Positions 23,168 through 32,905 of a stretch of 64,000 nucleotides of DNA are shown here, in pieces. Below the pieces are notes generated by a model. That model ran no database searches and was not told where the DNA came from. It worked only from the letters and a program-made list of their open reading frames with translations. Made by a program: the position numbers and the translations under genes. The DNA comes from Morella rubra (Eukaryota; Streptophyta; Magnoliopsida; Fagales; Myricaceae). The stretch spans positions 6,498,125-6,562,124 of the forward strand of contig CM025850.1 of the NCBI GenBank assembly GCA_003952965.2, written 5' to 3'. Each line of letters starts with the position of its first letter. Within the stretch, counting starts at the first letter, position 1.

Positions 23168-23734
23168 CTCGGCAACTATTATGGAAGGGTTCCTAGCATA
23201 AATGTTACACCTGTCGTGCGACCAACTTTCTTCAACCTTATAGTCAAAAGACTCCTCTGCTGTGTTTTTTGCTAAGAAGACATGTAATCTGGTCTTAAGT
23301 TGGACCATCGAAGTTTTCACAGCGGTAAAGAGCAGATGCTTAGGATCGATACCATGGCCCTTAAAAACTTGCCATCGAGCATGCGCAGTGGCGATCTACG
23401 CGAATGAACAACACTTTCTCAGAAATATCCAAATAATTAAGAAAGGGAATATACAAAAATATAACAAGCAAACCTTCTTTCTTAAAGTGACAACGGGATG
23501 TCCATTAGCATCATTCAAGCGAAACCCGTCATGAAATTTGAACAACTTTCCTTCAGCTTTGAAAATAATTATCCCGCTATGTACGTCTTGGACTATATAG
23601 TCTCCATCGGTAGTTTGAAAATCTCTTGATTAACAGGACCAGATCCAGGAACACAAAATTTGGGGTCGATTACGCCACCCATATAATCTTCTGCCGGACT
23701 CGCAAGTGGCCTTTCGTAAGTCAAGCTATTACAG
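23168..23734 (-). pseudogene. LOR-H: LURP-one-related copy, exons 1-2
   Basis: Exon 1 (about 23734-23474) has CTG at the start position and lacks one base at GATTTTCAAACTACC, after which TAG comes quickly. Exon 2 (23395-23168, 228 bp) is fully open: IATAHARWQVFKG, LHVFLAKNTAEE, to IIVAE before GTAAG. Exon 3 was not found downstream. The sequence is divergent from the C/F pair but of the same subgroup. Confidence 0.8.
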
Positions 23735-23762
23735 GGTACAGTGAAATAGGAGAACTGTTTAA

Positions 23763-24210
23763 GTGATGAATATAGATGTGGGAACGCCTATTTCCCCTCG
23801 AGAGTTTTTCTCTCTCCTCTCTCAGAGTTTTTTCTTTTCCTCGTCTTTCTTGCCCTTCTTTCTCCCTCTTTCTCTTCCACCCTCTTCCTCCATTCCTCTT
23901 GTCCTGTCTTTTTTATTATCTTTGTTACGATCTCTTCATCGGTGCTGGTGCTGGTGCTGTTCTGATCTCCTGTCTCCTGTCTCCTGTGTCTCAGGGCTGT
24001 TTTTTGTCATCTTTATTTCCTCGACTGTCCCTTTTGCCGGTAGTTCTTGTCAGCTTGCGGACGTGGGTGTACACCTTTCTGCTTTTTCAGTCATTTTCCC
24101 GGTTGTGGTCTCTCCATGTCAGAACTTCCAGCCTGTCGCAGCTTCAGAGTTACACCTCAGTTATTGCTTCAGCGATAAAGCTCAACTTCAGTTAGATACA
24201 ATTAGTTAGT
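23763..24210 (+). other. Pyrimidine-rich GC-rich insert upstream of LOR-H
   Basis: A C/T-rich block (TCTCTCCTCTCTCAGAG, GGTGCTGGTGCTGGTGCTG) with overlapping open frames of 139 and 148 codons that are compositional, with no domain I recognise. It resembles a retroelement 5' leader in composition. Function unknown. Confidence 0.3.
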
Positions 24211-24490
24211 TGAATTTATTAACTACATTTGACAATTCTTAGTATTTTAGAAGCATACAGATCTCCTGTATAAGACCATTCTTATTTCCGTAATTCTCTA
24301 TATTTAGCACTGCTCACTTCGCTATCTTAAAAGCTTTAAAAATATAAATGTTAGAAAAAGAATAAAGAAATCTTTGAAAAGTAATATTTAAATAGAATAG
24401 TAAAAAATAGATAGTTAAAATAGATAAGCTACTGGGAGTGTTTTTAAAAAGTTGATAGTTAAAATAGAGAGTCCAAATTTGTAAGAATGC

Positions 24491-24673
24491 TCTAAGCCAC
24501 GTTTGTTTGAATGTTAAAATTTTAAGTCATTTTACCTCCCTTTATTTTGTTAATACTTAAATTTCATTTTCTAAAATCTTACATGAAATTTGAGATAGTA
24601 AAATTTTAAAGTAAAACTTTAAGAGTTCAACCCTTAAAATCTCAAAAAATTAGATAAATAAACGTCTCTTAGA
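24491..24673. repeat. MITE-like foldback element
   Basis: Ends TCTAAGCCACGTTTGTTTG and, reversed, TCTAAGAGACGTTTATTT match as inverted repeats around an AT-rich core of about 180 bp. No transposase. Confidence 0.35.
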
Positions 24674-24988
24674 TCTCATATTCGTCTTTTCATTTATATT
24701 TTTTTTTGATAAAATGACTCTTTGATCAAAGATACATTTATTTTTATAAAAAAAAGGCCATGTCAGCTCACAACCGAGCAGCTAAGAACATAGCACCCAC
24801 TTATTTCAACGCTGCCTCTCCTGTGGGTTGAAAATTGCTTCTCCGTCGAGCTCACTTCACGCTGCAACGCAATATTAATATACGTAAAGTTGGTCTCTTT
24901 CAGGTATTGTAATGGTAGACCTGCTTGTGATGATTTTATTTGTAAAGAGAAATCGTCTACGGATGCTGTTACAAGGAGAAAAGGATTC

Positions 24989-25178
24989 TTACGTGGCACA
25001 GTTGGGGGAGGCCGTGCTGATTTTGAATGGAACGTTGACCCCACACTTGGCAGGAAGCCCAGCTACGAGACCGGGTTTGAGGCCGGAGATGGAACTAGCG
25101 GTTGATTTCGAAGCGCACTTGCAGACGGCCTGGTACTCTCCGCTGCAGCACGCTGCAGGGACAGCCCCACCGTTCTTC
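24989..25178 (-). pseudogene. Truncated non-specific lipid-transfer protein (nsLTP1)
   Basis: Read on -, NGGAVPAACCSG (the CC motif) is followed by AVCKCASKSTASSISGLKPG (the CXC motif), LVAGLPAKCGVNVPFKIS and PNCAT, then a stop. Five of the eight structural Cys of plant nsLTP1 are visible, plus the last. About 14 residues between CCSG and AVCKC are missing, and the signal peptide and first Cys region are not found. nsLTPs are secreted lipid carriers of the cell wall. This is a 5'-truncated, internally deleted copy. Confidence 0.78.
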
Positions 25179-25653
25179 ACGTGTGATATTATTATTTCCA
25201 TTTGTCGTGGAGAGTACTCCAACGAATCCCACACGACAATGTTTCAGCCTAAGTAATTGGGTTCTGAAAAGCTTTCGTCTATCTGTCCTCGTAGAGAAGT
25301 CATTGCATCAGTAAATCATTCACCCTTTCTGACACTTGTAGCTGGATGCGTGTAGATTTTCGTCGGGTTCGCACATGGAAGCAGTAATTTCTTCTTTTGA
25401 TTCTTCTTTCCCTTTCCCGAGAGGAAACCAACATATATTACTAACATTTAACGCACCCAACCGTATTCCCACCAGAGCACTTTAAGCCCAACTACCAAGC
25501 AAGCCTACCCATAAAAGGCATATTATACCACCGTGCGCATTGTATAAAGACCAACCCAACCGGGAGCCCTTGGACTCGTTCACGAATCAGTAGCCAAAAC
25601 CTTAAAGCAAGTGAGTTGTTCTTTGCTTTGCTCCAATTAATTCAGTACTCTTC

Positions 25654-26138
25654 ATGGCTGCTCTGCCGATTTTAAGCTTGCTTGCCTTGTGCTTCTCTGC
25701 ACGGTAAAAGCAAGTGTATCATGCGACCAGATCAGTGGTGAATTAGATTAATATTTAAATATGTCAAACTTTAAAAGCGAAATAATCATCTTCATTACAA
25801 GACCTCTAATATTTCGAAGCTCAATAAGGGTCTCCCAAGTTGGCCCGGGCCTATGGGTATCGACCTAGGCCATCTTCTATTTTTTTTTTTTTTTTAAAAA
25901 AAAAAAACTACATGTAAATTTTTTTTCTAGGGGAGCAATGGGTGTCAACCGCCACCCTTCGCACCCCTCTGGTTCCGCCCCTGGACCAGGTTGTGAGATA
26001 CCTGACCCCATGCGTTTCTTACATAGCCAATGGCGAGATTGTGCCAATGTGCCCGCCGAATGCTGCACTGGGATCAAGACCCTCCACAGCCTGGCTCAGA
26101 CTACAGTGGACCGCCAGAGCGTTCGCAGGTGCCCATAA
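25654..26138 (+). pseudogene. nsLTP1 gene split by a hAT MITE
   Basis: The ATG at 25654 starts a hydrophobic signal peptide (MAALPILSLLALC). After a 1-base shift VKASVSCDQ follows, and then a 251-bp insert. Coding resumes at 25992 with VRYLTPCVSYIANGE, shifts frame again, then gives PAECCTGIKTLHSLAQTT and DRQSVRRC, with Arg in place of the first Cys of CXC, and stops at 26136-26138. The C-terminal Cys half is lost. It points away from the - strand LTP fragment, so the two form a divergent pair about 0.5 kb apart. Confidence 0.8.
25733..25983. mobile_element. hAT-type MITE in the LTP gene
   Basis: Termini CAGTGGTGAATTAGA and, reversed, CAGGGGCGGAACCAGA are hAT-like inverted repeats. The flanks are an 8-bp duplication with one mismatch: GACCAGAT (25725-25732) and GACCAGGT (25984-25991). 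An 8-bp duplication is diagnostic of hAT. No coding capacity. Confidence 0.82.
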
Positions 26139-26646
26139 GACCTACAAAACAATTATGGGCATGAATAATCGTGGTATCAAAACTGCTTCCTTCTAAACTA
26201 GAGAATGCAAAGAATTGCTATGTAAGTATGATGTGTGGTCAAAAGATTGTTATATTGATGTAAATACATTTGAGGTTTAACACCTCAAATTTAGATTTGT
26301 CGTTCATAATGCAAAACTTCTAATTATTTTAAAAAATAAAAAATTATTTATTATTTTAAATATAGGCAGTTGAGAATGGCCTGTTAGTCAAAATTGTTCT
26401 TGAAGTTATATGGATCATTATAAATCGTTAGAATGGAAAATAAATTTATTATTACTTAAATTTTAGTGTATTTTTTTATTAAGTTGTTATTACGTGTGAT
26501 TTTCTTTTTAATCATAATTTACTTATCAAATAAAACAAGATTCCATTAGCTAAAAAATGAATTAAATCATCATGCACAAATAATATAATATGTACAAACA
26601 TAATTGTTTGAATGTCTGAAAAAAACCTAAATATATGACAAAAAAA

Positions 26647-26874
26647 CTATAAAAAAAAACTATTGGCCATCTTCTTCATCTCCTGCATCATGTCAAACTC
26701 GACATCATCTATCATCTGTATGATGTCTTCCTGACCCTCGTCATATGCCTTCTTCAACTCCAGCTGCATCAACTCAATCTTCTCAAGTATGTTCTCCATA
26801 GCAGCCAAACTGCTAATGATGGGAGCGATGACCATCTCCACTGCGTGTACAATGCAACACTTCATCGCTTGCAC
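26647..26874 (-). CDS. Coiled-coil fragment, possible 3' exon of the T1 gene
   Basis: An open frame of 75 residues with strong heptad character (MENILEKIELMQLELKKAYD, then EEGQ-like acidic stretch and MMQEMKKM). It lies downstream, on the same strand, of the transposon-protein exon at 27.8-28.1 kb and could be its C-terminal exon. No family match is claimed; chance low-complexity coding is possible. Confidence 0.35.
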   Translation of the reverse strand: MQAMKCCIVHAVEMVIAPIISSLAAMENILEKIELMQLELKKAYDEGQEDIIQMIDDVEFDMMQEMKKMANSFFL

Positions 26875-27499
26875 AGCCCAGGTCAGACCACCCGAACACT
26901 AGGGTGCAGCTTCAGGACGTTGTGACATCGATCCATACACCATCGAACACCGACAAATCACACCGTTGATGGGGCCGAGCTTCATCGATGTCGGCTCATG
27001 ATGTCTGGCCTCTACCCCGGTATCCAGAATTAGCTGAGTCAACATGTTTCCGAACAATATGCCCTCTTTGCTCGTCGATTAAGCCTCAATCCTTATGGTC
27101 ACATAGACCTCAAGGGTCACACAGACCTCTAGACCACAAATATCTCCAAATAACATGAGGAGTATCAAATTGGCCACACAAACCACAAAAATATATCACC
27201 AGCGCAAGGACAATTTTCATAGTATGCTCACCAAAATAAGTTATAAATATTTCAATTAAGTTTTACGAAATCTCGACAATCTCCTTTTACCCAAAATTTG
27301 TTTAGTTCCCCAAATAATATATTAAAACCATATAAAATTCAACACACGTTTAAAAATCTCATTAAAGAACCACTTACCTCAAATGCTTAACCAATCTTTA
27401 AAGCTTCTACAATAATTGTCAAACAATCTCTCAAAACCTAGTAGCACCACCTCAATCCAAATTTTGGTCTCCAATATACATTCTCTATGACCATTTATT

Positions 27500-27780
27500 A
27501 ACCTTAATCTCTTCAAATTTTAAAATTCAAACATATCTCTATCCATCACTTTTAAATTCAAATATAAGATCCTTATCTACATCTTTCAAATTCAAACACA
27601 ATATGTTAACCTTTAAATTCAAACCTAAGATCAAATCTCTATTCAAACCTTTAAACTCAAATATAGATCACATCCACATTTCAACACTTTTAAATTCGAA
27701 TATACTATTCAACCTCTATCCAAAAATCAAAAATAGGATTAAGCGTTATCTCTTCATTTAAAATTCAAATTACTCACTTA
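27500..27780. repeat. Degenerate tandem repeat with AAATTCAAA core
   Basis: TTTAAATTCAAA(C/T)ATA-like words recur roughly every 30-50 bases, each followed by a CTCTATCCA/CTTATCTAC-type segment. Not coding. Confidence 0.45.
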
Positions 27781-27839
27781 ATACCTTTTTCGAGACGAGG
27801 TATTACAAAAGATCTTCTCGACTGACAAAGCTGTAGCAG

Positions 27840-28150
27840 GCTCCATAGTAGGATGGGTATCCACTTACCTCGGAATGCATAAGTAGGTGGACAGATTGTC
27901 GATGGAGATCCTGATTGGCCTTCCACAGATGTAGACCTCCCACTCGTCCTCGTCAGTGTTAACAACCTGCAGCGTCGAGTAAAAACTCTTGGACTAAATA
28001 TGTGTATGGCCAGCTAATCCAAGAGAGCACGCGTATCCCAACCATAGTGGGTGAATATCTGGTCAACAGTGCGACCCTCAAAATGAAACTTCGAAAATTC
28101 GAATATTCTAACAGGCCTCTTCGCCACAATTGTGCATGTAAACATAAACG
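27840..28150 (-). pseudogene. T1 transposon-protein fragment (Transposase_32-like)
   Basis: Read on -, DEDEWEVYICGRPIRIS with following ID lines up with DADEWEVVIWGVCIRISADI of the 46993-47419 and 49883-50309 copies. Frameshifts and a stop are present. In plants such proteins occur in CACTA-like elements as the 'putative plant transposon protein' family; the assignment is from motif memory. Confidence 0.5.
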
Positions 28151-28269
28151 CTTGCCTCTAGGCTATAGTCAGTGCTCATTGCTGTGCAGAAGAAAAGGAA
28201 GAGGCTCTCGAACATTTTGCCATTTTAAGTTAATCTGAAAAAGGAAAAACAAAAAAAATATTGGACGGT

Positions 28270-29000
28270 TGGAAAACATGGAACGAATATAAACGTTCGA
28301 ACTTAATATATCTAGAATCATCGAACGAATATGGAATTGAAATCATAAACATCGAACAGAATATAAAAGTTCAAACGTGTAAAGAAATTAAGCATCGAAC
28401 GGATATAGAACAAATAGTAATATCTAACCATCAAACGAACATGTAATGGAAAATAACATGTGGAACAAAATATAAACTATCGAACGGATACAAAACTAAG
28501 CATCGAACGGAATAACCTTTATGGAACGGGAAAATGTTTGAAATCATTTAGACATTTTCGTTCGAACGATAAAGTGTATCGTTCGAACATTGTAGCTCGA
28601 AAATGATCAACTCGGCCATGTTGAAACTTCCTAAATCTATACTTTTCCAAGTTAAAATCAGTAAAGAAAAATCATAAACTAACGACAAACACACACATTC
28701 ATCAACATGTATAATATTTTATAAGTTTATTAACTTATTCAAAGCCAAATTCAATACGCAAAATGAGGCTGTAATCCACGAACTGAGAGAATTCGAGAGA
28801 GAGAGAGTATGTGGGAATGTGAGGAAATGAGGCCCAAGTGTTTTAATATTTGAACGATCATTTGAACACTTAGGAAAAAAATTATCCGAAATCGTTCATT
28901 AACCAACGTTTTTTTTTCTAAACCGTCAAATAATCGTTCGAACGGATAACACTAATCGTTCGAACATTAATAAAAAATGATAAAATTAATGGTGATTGGA
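28270..29000. repeat. TTCGAAC / ATCGAACGG motif island in T1
   Basis: Between 28270 and 28620 TCGAAC occurs at least eight times, often as ATCGAACGG or CGTTCGAACG; further copies sit at 28930-28965. The density fits transposase-binding subterminal repeats, as in other CACTA elements, though the motif is new to me. Confidence 0.55.
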
Positions 29001-29506
29001 CTTGCATTTATGGTGGTAGGTGGAACAGTTGCTTTCAAAATCGATTGAACACGTGAGGGTTTTTCGGCACTTGAACCATCTTCCAAAACGATTATGTTCA
29101 GTTTGAACGAAGTTTTTTTAAGACCGAACTCGAGTTTTTACATTCCAATTTTTTCATTTTCATATGAAAGACCTTTTTCATTTCAAACTGTAATTCAAAT
29201 TTGCGTTAGAACAGATAATGTTCGTTCAAAGTTTTGTAAAAGAATGCCCTATAGTTCGAACAATAGTTTCAGGAGGGACGATTTTGTCCCCTAAAACAAT
29301 ATTTTATTTGGAATGGGCAACTCTCTCCCAAAAAAGTTCAAAATTGTCGCAAATAAGTTTTTTTTTTTTTTAACGGTTTGAATTTCCATCCCAAAAACAG
29401 AAATTTATATTCTTTTCTGAACGGATTTTAAAGAGTACTTTTTTAGACGGATTGTTTGACATCCCAAAAAAAGCTGTCCAAAAAAGTCAAATTTGTTATA
29501 GTGATT

Positions 29507-29930
29507 GACATTCCCATTGAGGCTGGTATCGTAAGATTGCTCCGATTACCTTTACATCTTCTTGAATCAGACTTTCCTGCAAGAACTCTTGTTCAGAAAT
29601 TGCTCTGCAAGTAACGAGAGAATCTCCTTCAGTAATCAATTTCTTTCTGCTTTCGGGCACAAGCCATGTGACATGCTAACACTGCTGCCTTCATTTATGC
29701 TACGAAGGTATTGGAATGTTGCACATAATCAGCCTCATGGTTTCTGCGTACCACTGCCAGATAAGAATGCTTGTGCCAACATGCTGCTTCATAATTCAAC
29801 TGCAAGTCCCTTTGGGAGGTGGCATCCATCTGATCTTGGTATTGATTTCTGTTTCAGCCCACTAGCCCAGGCCTGCCAATGTTCCTTGTATCTCCTCTTC
29901 ATTGTCTGTTCCAGAATTAAAGGAAATGGT
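29507..29930 (-). pseudogene. LINE RNase H remnant (reverse)
   Basis: Read on -: a PPPKG start of the RNase H domain, then LITEGDSLVTCRAISEQEFL and ILRYQPQWECQ. The tail is cut by the T1 right end. Related reverse fragments lie at 38440-38930, 39480-39730 and 41655-41960. Frames are broken. Confidence 0.65.
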
Positions 29931-29989
29931 TCGATACTTTGATGAACAGCTTGATTTCTGCAATACCAAATGGCATTTAAAGCAATATT

Positions 29990-30930
29990 TTATCCCATTC
30001 TCCAGTTGTCTTCCCACAATTGTATCTTGGGCCTTGACCCGGATAACATGCAGTGCTTCCTTTGTAACCGGGAGGTGGAATCCCTGGGCCTGGAGCATAT
30101 TTTCTTTGAATTCCCTATCCCTATAATAGTTTGGCGAGAATCCCCTTAGCTCCTCATAATCCATGCACTGGAAGGTCGAACTATTGGTGAATGGTGAAAT
30201 TAATTCTAGATGCTCAAGCAACCCTGGGACTAGAAAAGGACCAAGGGGAAATTTTTGCTTGATTTTTAATGGATGCTATCAGATTTACTCGGAACCAAAT
30301 TGCGCACTGTAGAAGACCACCTCTGGACGTTATTGTGCTAATCCACTGTGTCAAAAATCTATATTGTGAGCCCCGCTGCACCAGGATGCTTGGCAGACAA
30401 TTTCCTGGCCAACGCGCATCCAACGGATGCTACCGGCAGAGAATGTGTGGAAAATCAACTTTGATGTGGCCATCCGTAAAACCTATACACTCTCTGCTGC
30501 ATTTTGCAGAGAGTCAGCAGGAGAGTTACTCTGTCTGGACAAAGAGCTTCCCTCCAGACTCCCCAATTTCTAGGGTGAAGCCAGAGCAGCTTTGTTTGCT
30601 GTTCAGGAGGCACAATTTCTTGGTAAGGAAGATATTATTATATTGGAAGGAGATAATGAAGTTGCATGCAAGGCTCAAAGATCCAAAGGAGTGCACGGAT
30701 TGGCAAATTGAGCCAGTGGTTTCTGACATACTTCAACTGATGAACATACAACCTGCCCTGATGATTCCACTATGTTAACGGTAGAGTCGATATGCTTGCT
30801 CACAATGTATCCCAATGGGCACCCCGGGATATGATGGAAGGCAATATTCCCTCATCCTGTTTTCCAGTAGTGTTTGACAACTAATAACCCAAGGTTTCCA
30901 CCTCGAGTGTCATAGGATTTAATGAAATTT
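29990..30930 (+). pseudogene. LINE zf-RVT and RNase H remnant (forward)
   Basis: Pieces in shifting frames: LDPDNMQCFLCNREVESLGL with EHIFFE (zinc region), then MDAIRFTRNQIAH, WKINFDVAIRK-like sequence with the catalytic Asp, SAAFCRESAGELLCLDKELP, EARAALFAVQEAQFLG and EGDNEV. A degenerate ORF2 C-terminus, nearly duplicated at 42000-42850. It lies just downstream (relative to -) of LOR-I. Confidence 0.7.
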
Positions 30931-31382
30931 CAAGTATTCTTGGGAAAAATAAAACTGATGAATAATTGTAACTTGGAAGAAGAAGAATTCATCATCTCCA
31001 GCTTGACTCCATAATCCCATCTTCCCCATTGTTGCAGAGCATCAAGTGATCATGTTCTCCTCTCTTTTTGCATCCAAAGATCATGCTACTTCATATTTTC
31101 TCTCGTGTGAAAATTTCATTATGATATAGAGAAGAGAACTGTGCAACATCTTGGCTGTGAACTTTAATAAAATAATCCGAAAAATCTTGAAAGCATTCTC
31201 AATACATTCCCAAGAAAGATAAATAGTTATTAAGCTAAATCACTTCAGACATAATTATATGATCTACTGCTACTTCTTATCCATTAGAGCCAAACACAAT
31301 TGCATGAATGCTAAGCTTGACAAAAGACATCTTAACTACTTAGATAAAGACAGGGAGGATGCCTCGAATTAGTAGCATCGAT
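30931..31382 (-). repeat. LOR-I downstream flank
   Basis: No gene. It holds the shared post-LOR block in reverse, including TTTAATAAAATAATCCGAAA near 31165. Confidence 0.5.
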
Positions 31383-32336
31383 CTAGGATTGCCCGACAGC
31401 ACCCGCAATATTGCCAACCGCCGTGATTGTCTCCAACAGCCCTTTAGATGAGGATGAGGTGTTCATCCTGTCAAGAATCAAGATAATCGCTACAACAAAT
31501 GCGTAATCCATATTGGGATGTACTCTCACCATAAACTTGCTGCTTTTACCGGACTTCTTATGCATCTGCGTTTCTCCAAAAGTTACTAGATATATATATA
31601 TATATATATAGACATTGCAAAAATGAAAAAACATTCAGTCCAAAGCTTTGGGTACAAAACTATAATGAAAAAGACTCAGTCCAAAACTTCTTAAATTTAT
31701 TTTTCTAAATCCAAAATTTGGGTGGAGCGTTTTTGTCTCTGTAGATCTATTTTTTCTTTTAGTCAGTGAGTGAGAGTTTAAAAGGGTCATGTGAGTATCT
31801 TACCTCGGCAACTATTGTGGAAGTGTTTCCAGCATAAATGGCACAGAGTCGTGCGACCGACTTTCTTTGACCTTGAAGTCACACACATCCTCTGCTGTGT
31901 TGATTGCTAAGAAGACATGTAATTTGGTCTTAACTTGGAGCATAGAAGATTTTCTAGCGCTAAAGAGCAGATGGTTGGAGTCGATGTTATTGCCCCTAAA
32001 AACTTGCCATCGAGAATGCGCAGTCATGATCTACGCGAATCAACAACAGGTACTGCTCAGAATTTCCAAATAATTAAGCAAGGGAATAGACAAATACAGT
32101 CTGGCAAACTAGGCTAGCTAGAAAACCTTCTTTCTAAAAGTGACAACGGGATATCCAGCGGCATCCCACATGCGACCCCCGGCATGAAGTTTGAACAAGT
32201 CTCCTTGAGCTCTGAAAACAATATTGTTGCGATTTACGTCTGCGACAATATATTCGTCGTCAGCTCTGAAAATTTCAAGATCAACAGGATAAGGAACACA
32301 AAAACAGAGGCTGATTACTGCAGCAGGAAAAGCCAT
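31383..32336 (-). pseudogene. LOR-I: nearly intact LURP-one-related gene, one frameshift
   Basis: Exon 1 (32336-32127, 70 codons, MAFPAAVISLCFCVPYPVDL onward) is open. Exon 2 (32030-31804) is 227 bp because of a 1-base deletion at CACGACTCTGTGCC; the shifted frame ends in TAG at the exon's end. Exon 3 (31565-31383, 60 codons plus stop) is open: MHKKSGKSSKFMVRV, DYAFVVAIILILDRM, ending AVGQS. All splice sites are standard; intron 2 contains a (TA)n run. Apart from one base the product would be about 206 residues. The deletion is shared with LOR-D/E, so it is real, not an assembly slip. Confidence 0.8.
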
Positions 32337-32404
32337 GGGTTTAGTGAAATCGAGTAGAGTGGTCAGGTGACGAGGCTCTGTCCATCTATGCATATAGACT
32401 CTAA

Positions 32405-32630
32405 GGGCATGTTTGTTTTCATGTTTTTTTTTAGGATTATGATGGTTTTGTGAATATTTAGGTGGTGTTAAAGTTATATAAAAATACGTGTAGAAATTGT
32501 TGAAAAGGATTAGTGTGTGTAGAAAAAGTAATAAAGTGTTTATAAAAATACGTGTATGTTATGATATTTAAATTGTAAAAATAAAAATAAAAATTCAAAT
32601 CTTACAAAAATGATGAAAACGAACATGCTC
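32405..32630. mobile_element. Harbinger-like MITE between promoter and LOR-I start
   Basis: Inverted ends GGGCATGTTTGTTTTCAT and GAGCATGTTCGTTTTCAT, flanked by TAA at 32402-32404 and 32631-32633. A 3-bp TAA duplication and GGGCATGTTTG end fit PIF/Harbinger (Tourist-like) MITEs. It separates the W-box pair from the LOR-I ATG by an added 226 bp; LOR-B lacks it. Confidence 0.7.
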
Positions 32631-32644
32631 TAAGACTCGGATAG

Positions 32645-32659
32645 TTGACCTGAAGTCAA
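32645..32659 (-). promoter_or_regulatory. Paired W-box upstream of LOR-I
   Basis: The same TTGAC..GTCAA palindrome as in LOR-B/D/E, now about 310 bp from the start owing to the MITE. Confidence 0.45.
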
Positions 32660-32905
32660 TTGGGCTATCCCTAGCAGACTCGAACCAATTCAGACGAAAG
32701 GCAGGGAATACGTGTACCGTTTCCTGGAAGATTAGCAAAACGCGTCAGAAGAGTAATGGATCGAAGGGCTTATTGTTTACCATGTCAATTCCTCTAAGAC
32801 GTGTGGCTCCTGAAGTTTAACAAAACATGACATAAGTGGATTGAAATTATTGAATGGCTTTTGGTTCAACACGTAAGAACAGTGGATTTTTGTTTTAGGC
32901 TTCGA

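Larger units (their letters stand above)
26250..29503 (-). mobile_element. CACTA-like element T1 (same family as 44784-48543)
   Basis: The right end TTTGTTATAGTG (29503) sits against ATTGACATTCCC, host LINE sequence intact at 38492. The interior shares order and sequence with the 44.8-48.5 kb element: transposon-protein exon (27.8-28.1 kb), TTCGAAC-rich block (28.27-29.0 kb), then TCCCAAAAA-type subterminal sequence. The left end is unclear; 26.27-26.34 kb resembles the family interior near 34.52 kb. Confidence 0.6.

Noticed and set aside
23776..24195. Two overlapping 139-148 codon frames rich in Ser, Phe and Leu
   Set aside because: The sequence is pyrimidine-rich, so stops are rare by composition; no motif supports coding.
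24890..25256. Forward frames of 71 and 114 codons
   Set aside because: They are antisense to the lipid-transfer-protein fragment on -, which explains the open frame.
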